Below, piece by piece: positions 1 to 5,172 of a stretch of DNA of 5,941 bases. Source of the DNA: an uncultured Acidobacteriota bacterium (GTDB taxonomy: Bacteria; Acidobacteriota; Vicinamibacteria; Vicinamibacterales; UBA8438); the NCBI GenBank assembly GCA_937888665.1, contig CALBET010001127.1, forward strand, positions 1 to 5,941, in the 5' to 3' direction. Every line of letters starts with the position of its first letter. The stretch's first letter is position 1. The notes beneath the pieces were generated by a model. That model ran no database searches, was not told the DNA's origin, and saw nothing but the letters and a program-made list of their open reading frames with translations. The translations under genes were made by a program, and so were the position numbers.

Positions 1-11
1 AACGTTCGGGG

Positions 12-1052
12 TTATCTCAGGTCGTGAAGGGCCTTGAGTGCCTGCTGGGTGAGCGCCGTGCCGGGGCCGGTGGTGATGGCGGGAGTCGCGGCGTTGATCG
101 CTTCGCGCATCATGTCCAGGGTCGCGAACGCGTAGAACGCCGCGGTCGTGGAGGTGTTCTCGTGACCGAGCAGCCGCATGATGATCGGCAGCGGGATCCC
201 TTGCTGGTAGAGGTCCATGGCCTTGGTCTTGCGCAGCAGGTGGCAGTGGATTCGCTCGGGCATCGATGGGCAGTCGACGCGGGCGGTGTCGGCTGCGGTC
301 TTGAGCACCGCGGTGACGGTGTCGGTCGACAGCTCGCTGGGTTGGCCGCGGTGATAGCTGTAGAACAGCGGGCGGTCACCTGGCAGCCGTGCCCGGCCGG
401 GGTGGAACTCCTCCAGGTAGACGCCCAGGTGCTCGATCGTGGCGCTGCTGATCGGCACGGTGCGGGTCTTGCTGCCCTTGCCGGTCACCGTGACGTGCCC
501 CGGTGCGGCCAGGGACACCTCGTGCAGTCGCAGTCCGGTGATCTCGCTGACCCTGGCCGCGGTTTCATAGAGCAGGATCAGCAGCATCCGGTTGCGCCGC
601 GACTTCGCGGTGACGCCCGTGTGCGCGGCCAGCAGCGCCCGGGTCTGGTCGTGGTCCAGGTAGCGGATCGGCGCGCGCGGACTGGCCGGGACGTGCAGGG
701 TGCGGGCCTGCTGGTTCAGCGTCACGATGGCGATGTCCTCGGCGGCGGCGTAGGCCAGGAACGCGCGGATCGCGGTCAGGCGCAGCGTGACGGTGCGCGG
801 GGCGTAGTGCTGCACGGTGCGCATCCAGGCGAGCCACGCCTTCAGGCGGGCCCGGTCGAGATGCTCGAACCCCACCTGGTCGCGGTCGACGTGCTCGATG
901 TCGGCGAGGTAGCCCAGGAAGCACTCCAGGGAGATGCGGTACGCCGCGATGGTGTTGCCCGACAGCCCGCGCACGGTCGGCAGGTAGGCGTGCAGCCAGT
1001 CGCGGGCCACGGCGAACAGGTCCGGTGCGCCGGTGGCCGGGTCGCGCCTCAT
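12..1052 (-). CDS. Tyrosine recombinase (XerC/D-like integrase), 346 aa, complete
   Basis: This is a site-specific DNA recombinase that cuts and rejoins DNA through a covalent 3'-phosphotyrosine. The N-terminal part (about residues 10-110) is a SAM-like core-binding domain, with the typical 'N-T-I-A-A-Y' helix near 33-38. The catalytic domain (about 130-320) carries R167 in 'AARVSE', K192 in 'GKGSK', H271-x-x-R274 in 'HLLRK', H297 in 'LLGHE' and the nucleophile Y307 in 'AAFYAF'. Length is normal for the family. The start is ATG, preceded by a GGCGGGG stretch that may serve as ribosome binding site. The ATG overlaps the TGA of an upstream open frame as ATGA, which points to translational coupling with a gene now largely lost. 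Residue 275 is Lys where His is more usual after the box II Arg, and H297-to-Y307 spacing is ten instead of the common nine. All nucleophile and charge-clamp residues are present, so it is probably active. Its recombination site is unknown. Confidence 0.9.
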   Translation of the reverse strand: MRRDPATGAPDLFAVARDWLHAYLPTVRGLSGNTIAAYRISLECFLGYLADIEHVDRDQVGFEHLDRARLKAWLAWMRTVQHYAPRTVTLRLTAIRAFLAYAAAEDIAIVTLNQQARTLHVPASPRAPIRYLDHDQTRALLAAHTGVTAKSRRNRMLLILLYETAARVSEITGLRLHEVSLAAPGHVTVTGKGSKTRTVPISSATIEHLGVYLEEFHPGRARLPGDRPLFYSYHRGQPSELSTDTVTAVLKTAADTARVDCPSMPERIHCHLLRKTKAMDLYQQGIPLPIIMRLLGHENTSTTAAFYAFATLDMMREAINAATPAITTGPGTALTQQALKALHDLR

Positions 1053-1150
1053 GCGAACCCCGCCGGCGGCAGCAGGCCGGCGCTGGCAGCGGTGAGGTCG
1101 CCGTAGCCGGCCATGAAGTCCGGGGAGGTGTGTTCTGGCGGAGTCAGATA
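1049..1150 (-). pseudogene. Putative 3'-end remnant of an upstream recombinase gene
   Basis: This open stretch has no start codon of its own in a plausible context. It runs 33 codons to a TGA that overlaps the ATG of the 346-aa recombinase (ATGA). It begins with a Tyr-Leu pair and includes 'PEHTSPDFM', loosely like 'YTHVSSDFM' at the active-site end of the 369-aa recombinase in this window. Stop/start overlaps of this kind are common inside operons of tandem recombinases. I infer that it is the C-terminal tail of a gene whose body was displaced or interrupted. It happens to be in frame with the 812-aa gene after that gene's stop, so it could instead be an ancestral extension of that protein, or chance. 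The bases just before it (about 1138-1171) are visibly richer in A/T than the surrounding coding DNA. Confidence 0.35.
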
Positions 1151-1171
1151 TTGGAACTCTCGGAATAGCTT

Positions 1172-3610
1172 TCAGGAGTGATCGTCGTGTGCGGGTTTGG
1201 TGACGGTCTTGGGGTTGCCGCGGCGGCTGTAGTCGGCGGCGTAGTTGGTCCAGTCTCCGGCGGCGGCGCGTTGCCAGGTGACGGCGACGTTGATGTTGAT
1301 TCCGAGTAGTCGAGAGAGCAGGGCTGCGGGAAGTTCGGAGGCGAGGCCGAACAGGGCCGTGGAGCGGGCTTGGCCGGGCCGCAGGCCGAGTTGGTGGAGC
1401 CGTTCGCCGAGCCGGTCGGCGCTGATCGGCTGGCCGGGTTGTCCGCCTGGGAACAACCAGCGTGAGGTGCCCTGGTCACCGAGTGTGGCGTGTCCGTGCC
1501 GGGAAGCGACGAGCCCGCGGACCAGGGTGTCGAGGGGTTCGGGTAACACGATCGGTTCACGGCCGAGCTGCAGCCGTACCTGGTGTTCGTCAGCGAGAAC
1601 GTGGTCGAGGGTGAGCCGGCTGATTGCGGTGGTCGTTTGGGCGTACAGCAGCACGAGCAGGCCCGCGACGCGATCCTCGGCTTTGATGCTGTCATCGTGT
1701 AGTAGTCGGCGGGCGTCAACCCATCGGGCTTCGCTGTCGATGACACGCCGTGGCCCGTCCCATTTGGTGGCGGCGAAGTCCAGGGTGGTGATCTTGTTTC
1801 GTCTGGCCCAGCGCACGAAATTACCCGCGCCGATGCGGGCGGTGGCGTGTGTGCTGGTCAGCCACTGTTCGAGGTCACCTTGCCCGGCGCTGGCCAGGTC
1901 AAGGCCACGGGCAAAGAGCCAGTCGAGCAGGGTGATCGCGGCCCTGATGTTGCCCTGGACGGCGACGCGTTGCCCATCGGTGGCATGCTCGCCATTGTTG
2001 CGGCGCCGTAGCCGATGCAGCGCATGCCAGCGGGCGTAGCGGTGAAGCAGGGCTCGCTGTTCTAGGTCGGCGCGGCCCGCGAGCGTGGCGGTAATCCAGT
2101 GCTCGAGTCGGATCAGGTGTTCGTCACGGGCCGGCAGCGCACCGGTGGCCACCAGCACGGCACGCAGGTGCCGCAACGGTTTGCTGTCGGGCAGCTCGTC
2201 AAGCCCATCGTGGGTCAGTGCGCGTTGTGCGGTCGCGAGTTCGCCGAGGATCTGCGAGGTGTGGTGATTGTTCAGCCAGGCCAGCACGGTCTCGGGCCGG
2301 TCGTGGCCAGCGAGGTTGTCGTGCAGGGCCTGCAGTTGCGGGTGGACTCCTCCGGCGTCATCACGCAGCATTTCGTTGAGTCGTCGTTGGAGGGTGCAGC
2401 GGGCACAGCGGCGCAAGCGGTGCTGGGTGGGTTCGGCGCAGCCAGGACAAGCGTGCCAGTGGACGTCAGGGCGAGTGCAGGTGCCGCACAATGGCTGGTC
2501 GCGGGTTCCACCGCGAACCACTTTGACCTTGCCGCAGCCACTGCAACGCGCTCGCCGCTGAGAGCAGGCGTGGCAGCAGGCTTGACCGGTGAGCCGGGAG
2601 ATCGAGCCGGGAGCCGAGCGGCCGCAGATCGAACAGGTCAAGGTCGCGATCGGCCGACACGACCCACACAGCGGGCCGGCTGCAGTTCGGGCGCTGACCG
2701 GGCGACTGCGACGACAGCCCACGCACTCTTCGAGGTTGGCCGGGTCGGTGATCAAACACCTGGGACACAACGCCTTTCCCTGTTCGTCGCGGGTAGCTGG
2801 CTCGCGGTGCGCCCCGCACCGTGAGCAGGTTTCGGCTCGGGACTTGGCCACGCAGTTTCGACACAGCCGCACCCCGTCGCGGGGTTTGACCAGCGCGATG
2901 ACACGCCCGCAGCCCGGACATGGCGGGCAGACGATGCGCCCGGACCCGCGCTCGGCGAGCGCGTCGATCAGCCGCAGTACCGTCGGAACAGGTGCCTGGG
3001 CCCCGGCCCCGGTGAGCAGCTCCGGTCGGTCTTGCAGCGCCCAGGCTAAGCGGCGCCGCTGCCCTAGCTGTGGCGCCGCGACTTCGATCGCCGCTCTCAC
3101 GAACTGTGCGTCCAATGCCGGGTCGATGCTGGTGACCAGATCGATGAGCACCCCGGTGGGATCTGGCTCGTCGCTCAGCGGGTGTTGCCAGCACCTGGGC
3201 TGGTGCTGGCGGTCTCGTTGGGCGATCGCCCGCACGTTCCCACAAACGGCGCACGCCGCGGTCTTTGGGCCGTGTACCCCGCAGTACCAGTCCTGCCCGC
3301 GGCGTTGGAAGGCACGCATCTCCCTGCCGCATTCGGTGCAAACCGGCGCTGAGACATTCACCGCGCCGGCCTCGCGCAGCGCGGTCAACAACTTCCCGAT
3401 CACCTCAGGTGCCGGTGAGCGTCCATCGGTGAGAATCCCCGGCCGGGCCAGTAGCCCTTGGGCGAACCGGCGGCGTTTGGCCCGACCCCCGGCCATGCCG
3501 GTCACCACCTCACTGATGCGCGCCCGGTCTAGGCCCGGTTCGAGGCAGGCGACCATGTCGATGACTTCACTCAGCGGATCGGTGTGCACCGCAGGTATCC
3601 GCGCCGCCAC
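1172..3610 (-). CDS. Large zinc-ribbon protein with catalytically dead tyrosine-recombinase-like C-terminus, 812 aa
   Basis: Function is not established. Domains in order: a helical module (about 13-90); two CxxC...CxxH motifs (C91/C94/C110/H113 and C120/C123/C140/H143); a second copy of the helical module (about 152-230); six CxxC...CxxC ribbons (C231/234/250/253, C262/265/282/285, C296/299/315/318, C326/329/346/349, C356/359/375/378, C388/391/402/405); a helical core-binding-like domain (about 490-610); and a recombinase catalytic-domain fold (about 628-795). In the last, 'LLVLLYAQTTTAISRL' matches the box I region but has no Arg at the catalytic place. There is no HxxR box, 'LLGI' replaces LGH, and no Tyr sits at the nucleophile position. 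The protein therefore probably binds DNA or a partner recombinase and does not cut. The start is GTG, the first possible start after an in-frame stop at 3647. It lies 5 nt past the stop of the HTH gene with no clear Shine-Dalgarno, so coupled translation is likely. I recall similar unstudied actinobacterial proteins. Confidence 0.85.
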   Translation of the reverse strand: MAARIPAVHTDPLSEVIDMVACLEPGLDRARISEVVTGMAGGRAKRRRFAQGLLARPGILTDGRSPAPEVIGKLLTALREAGAVNVSAPVCTECGREMRAFQRRGQDWYCGVHGPKTAACAVCGNVRAIAQRDRQHQPRCWQHPLSDEPDPTGVLIDLVTSIDPALDAQFVRAAIEVAAPQLGQRRRLAWALQDRPELLTGAGAQAPVPTVLRLIDALAERGSGRIVCPPCPGCGRVIALVKPRDGVRLCRNCVAKSRAETCSRCGAHREPATRDEQGKALCPRCLITDPANLEECVGCRRSRPVSARTAAGPLCGSCRPIATLTCSICGRSAPGSISRLTGQACCHACSQRRARCSGCGKVKVVRGGTRDQPLCGTCTRPDVHWHACPGCAEPTQHRLRRCARCTLQRRLNEMLRDDAGGVHPQLQALHDNLAGHDRPETVLAWLNNHHTSQILGELATAQRALTHDGLDELPDSKPLRHLRAVLVATGALPARDEHLIRLEHWITATLAGRADLEQRALLHRYARWHALHRLRRRNNGEHATDGQRVAVQGNIRAAITLLDWLFARGLDLASAGQGDLEQWLTSTHATARIGAGNFVRWARRNKITTLDFAATKWDGPRRVIDSEARWVDARRLLHDDSIKAEDRVAGLLVLLYAQTTTAISRLTLDHVLADEHQVRLQLGREPIVLPEPLDTLVRGLVASRHGHATLGDQGTSRWLFPGGQPGQPISADRLGERLHQLGLRPGQARSTALFGLASELPAALLSRLLGININVAVTWQRAAAGDWTNYAADYSRRGNPKTVTKPAHDDHS

Positions 3611-3615
3611 CGGCG

Positions 3616-3948
3616 CTACTTGCCGGCGGGGATGATCCGGGCGCGTCTAGGACGCAGCTCTCCGATACTGGCGTCCGTTCCGCTGGCCGCTGCGCGCTTG
3701 CGCGCATGCCCACCGGCAGCGACTGGTTCGATCAGCTCGCCCATCGAGGCGTCCAAGATGTCCAACAGTGCCATCAGGATTTTCAGGCTGAGCCGTTCTG
3801 GGCGTTCGACGACCAGCCGGTAGACTTGGCTAGAAGACAGCCGGATCCCGCGGGCAGCCAACGGGTCGATCAGGTCGGTGGTGGCGAACATGCCGCGCTC
3901 GGCCATCACCTGTCGCAGGTGCCATCGGTAGTCCAGTTTGCGGGCCAT
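3616..3948 (-). CDS. Small Cro/C1-type helix-turn-helix DNA-binding protein, 110 aa
   Basis: The protein resembles the XRE (Cro/C1) superfamily, probably the HTH_26-like branch. Residues about 7-75 form the predicted domain: a first helix at 'WHLRQVMAERG', a second at 'TTDLIDPLAARG', a recognition helix at 'SSSQVYRLVVERP', then 'LSLKILMALLDILDASMGEL', the typical final helices in which the domain ends with a leucine-rich segment. The tail (about 80-110) is short and basic ('HARKR', 'RPRRAR'), likely unstructured and DNA-contacting. The ATG start is fixed by AAGGAG five bases upstream. The gene sits between the 369-aa recombinase (9 nt gap) and the 812-aa protein (5 nt gap), so all three are presumably made from one transcript. 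Possible roles are autorepression of the operon through the inverted repeat upstream of the recombinase, or an excisionase-like part in recombination. The sequence does not decide between them. Confidence 0.85.
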   Translation of the reverse strand: MARKLDYRWHLRQVMAERGMFATTDLIDPLAARGIRLSSSQVYRLVVERPERLSLKILMALLDILDASMGELIEPVAAGGHARKRAAASGTDASIGELRPRRARIIPAGK

Positions 3949-3953
3949 CAGAT

Positions 3954-3959
3954 CTCCTT
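3954..3959 (-). promoter_or_regulatory. Shine-Dalgarno AAGGAG for the HTH gene, overlapping the recombinase stop
   Basis: On the minus strand the sequence reads TAAGGAG, then five bases, then ATG. The TAA is the stop of the 369-aa recombinase. A terminating ribosome therefore sits on the binding site of the next gene, so the HTH protein is likely coupled to the recombinase and also efficiently initiated. It is the best Shine-Dalgarno match seen for any gene in the window, and it fixes the HTH start at 3948. Confidence 0.75.
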
Positions 3960-5067
3960 ATCGTTGCTGGCCTGGTGCCTCATCGAGCGCCGGGCCGATC
4001 GCCTTGCGCAGCGAGGTGTTCATGAAATCGGAACTGACGTGGGTGTAGATCGCGGTCGAGGTGTCGCAGCGATGCCCAACCTGCTCCTGAATGAACCGGC
4101 GATCGGCACCATCCTCAGTCAAGTGGGTGACATAGGAATGGCGAAGCGAATGCGGCGAGAGCGCGCGGGGCAGCCCGAGCGCCTCACGGTAGCTGACGAA
4201 GCGGGCGTTGATCTCGGCCGGCTTGATCCGCCCACCCCGCTCGGTCACCCACAACGCCGGATGATCAACAGCCCCGAACCGGGGCCGGATGTTCTCCACG
4301 TAGTCCGCGACCGCCTCCACAGCCCAGCCCATCACCGAGGCCACGTTGCGCCGCCTCGGCGGCTGGCCCCGCACCGCCTTCCCGTAGCGGACATGCAACA
4401 TCCCGAACCGGCCGAACTCTGCCGCGGCCGGGTTGCGGCCCCAATCGGCCAGATCGAGCTTGGCGGTCTCGGTGCGACGCAACCCCCAGCCGTAGATCAC
4501 CTTAAACATGGTGGCGTCCCGGTAGGCGGCCAACGCGCCCTTGCGGTGGCTGCGCGCGGCCCGCTCGACCTGCTCGTCGGCGTAGTCCAGAAACCGTTGC
4601 AGTTCCTCACGCGAGAGCGGCCTGGCCTCAGGGCTGCCCTCGTAGTCGTTTAGGTGCGCGATCGTGTTCCACTCGTGGCAGATCGGCACCGGGAACTCAC
4701 CAAACGCCTCCTCACACGCCGGCCCCCAGCCGTAGCGAGTATCAGTCAGGTACTCGCTGAACAGGCGAAGGTCGGTCTGATAGCCACGAATCGTTGCCAT
4801 CGTCAAGTGGTTCTCCGACGTCAGCGTCAGCGTCCACTCATCCACCTGTCCAGGTCCCCACTGCCACGGGAACTCGTTGGTGAACACCCCGAACCGGCGC
4901 ACCAACCGCTCCCGGTAGTCGATCGTGTCCACCCGCAAGCCGCGGGCGGTCTGTTGCGCCCGCCAGCCCCGCAACATCGCCTCGACCATCGCGTCCTCCG
5001 GCCGCAACTGACGCACGCCATCAACCAGTTCGCTGCTCGCCGCGCCCACCAAACCGACCTGCCGCAA
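3958..5067 (-). CDS. Tyrosine recombinase / integrase, 369 aa, complete
   Basis: This is a DNA strand-transfer enzyme, probably the active integrase/excisionase of the three-gene unit. The core-binding domain covers about residues 25-130. The catalytic domain (about 150-355) has the full set: R197 in 'GWGLRRTE', K230 in 'RYGK', H306-x-x-R309 in 'PHSLRHS', H332 in 'QVGHRC' and nucleophile Y341 in 'AIYTHVS', nine residues after H332. 'THVSSDFMNT' after the Tyr is a familiar ending for actinobacterial integrases. The start is TTG, with AGGGG five bases upstream (5073-5077); the frame upstream is stopped at 5119-5121 and offers no ATG or GTG. Internal ATG codons at residues 27 and 31 are possible alternative starts and would still keep the whole fold. 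It is first in a tight operon with the HTH and 812-aa genes. It is clearly different in sequence from the two flanking recombinases, consistent with separate origin. Confidence 0.92.
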   Translation of the reverse strand: MRQVGLVGAASSELVDGVRQLRPEDAMVEAMLRGWRAQQTARGLRVDTIDYRERLVRRFGVFTNEFPWQWGPGQVDEWTLTLTSENHLTMATIRGYQTDLRLFSEYLTDTRYGWGPACEEAFGEFPVPICHEWNTIAHLNDYEGSPEARPLSREELQRFLDYADEQVERAARSHRKGALAAYRDATMFKVIYGWGLRRTETAKLDLADWGRNPAAAEFGRFGMLHVRYGKAVRGQPPRRRNVASVMGWAVEAVADYVENIRPRFGAVDHPALWVTERGGRIKPAEINARFVSYREALGLPRALSPHSLRHSYVTHLTEDGADRRFIQEQVGHRCDTSTAIYTHVSSDFMNTSLRKAIGPALDEAPGQQR

Positions 5068-5084
5068 TGCGACCCCTACCTTCA

Positions 5085-5123
5085 GTTGATGGGCATATCC
5101 TGCACTAGACGGGATCCATCAAC
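5085..5123. repeat. Perfect 8-bp inverted repeat bracketing the candidate promoter (possible operator)
   Basis: GTTGATGG at 5085-5092 and CCATCAAC at 5116-5123 are exact reverse complements, with a 23-nt loop. Arm centres are 31 bp apart, about three turns of the helix, so two protein dimers or one looped complex would lie on the same DNA face. One arm covers the candidate -35 and the other falls just downstream of the candidate -10, so occupancy would block transcription. The HTH protein of the same operon is the obvious candidate binder. Alternatively these are arm-type sites for the recombinase. Confidence 0.45.
5094..5122 (-). promoter_or_regulatory. Candidate promoter of the integrase-HTH-zinc protein operon
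   Basis: On the minus strand, TTGATG (5117-5122) and GATATG (5094-5099) are 17 bases apart, a reasonable -35/-10 arrangement. The -35 is close to TTGACA; the -10 is a weak match to TATAAT. The pair lies some 27-55 bases before the TTG start of the 369-aa recombinase, in the only sizeable gap ahead of the operon. This is a pattern match only; actinobacterial promoters vary widely. Confidence 0.35.
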
Positions 5124-5172
5124 GACCTGGACACGCCCAAAGCCCCAAAACGTGACTGATTCGATGACACGG

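Larger units (their letters stand above)
5068..5172. other. Intergenic control region ahead of the three-gene operon
   Basis: This stretch of about 105 bases contains no credible gene. Besides the inverted repeat and promoter candidate listed separately, it includes the AGGGG ribosome-site candidate (5073-5077) for the TTG start. It is richer in A/T than the coding DNA. I see no terminator hairpin with a T-run for the upstream recombinase, so read-through into the operon is possible. Confidence 0.5.

Noticed and set aside
1060..1069. Perfect palindrome CCGCCGGCGG upstream of the 346-aa gene
   Set aside because: It is GC-only sequence in a reading frame, has no T-run, and is expected by chance in DNA of this composition; not called a terminator or operator.
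24..1106. Long open frame of 360 codons on the plus strand
   Set aside because: It is antisense to the 346-aa recombinase, has no domain sense (Gly/Arg/Val-rich low-information protein), and is typical of reverse-strand openness in GC-rich genes. The same applies to the plus-strand frames at 1245-2039, 2099-2824, 2589-3635 and 3706-4653.
1143..1148. TCTGAC at 5226-5231 and its reverse complement GTCAGA at 1143-1148 as terminal inverted repeats of the element
   Set aside because: Only six bases match, with no extension on either side, and six-base matches between two stretches of this length are common. Tyrosine-recombinase elements also need no terminal inverted repeats.
2466..3341. Minus-strand open frame of 291 codons within the 812-aa gene
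   Set aside because: It is an out-of-frame shadow. The overlapping frame carries eight ordered Cys motifs and a clear duplication, while this one is Arg/Ala-rich with no motif.
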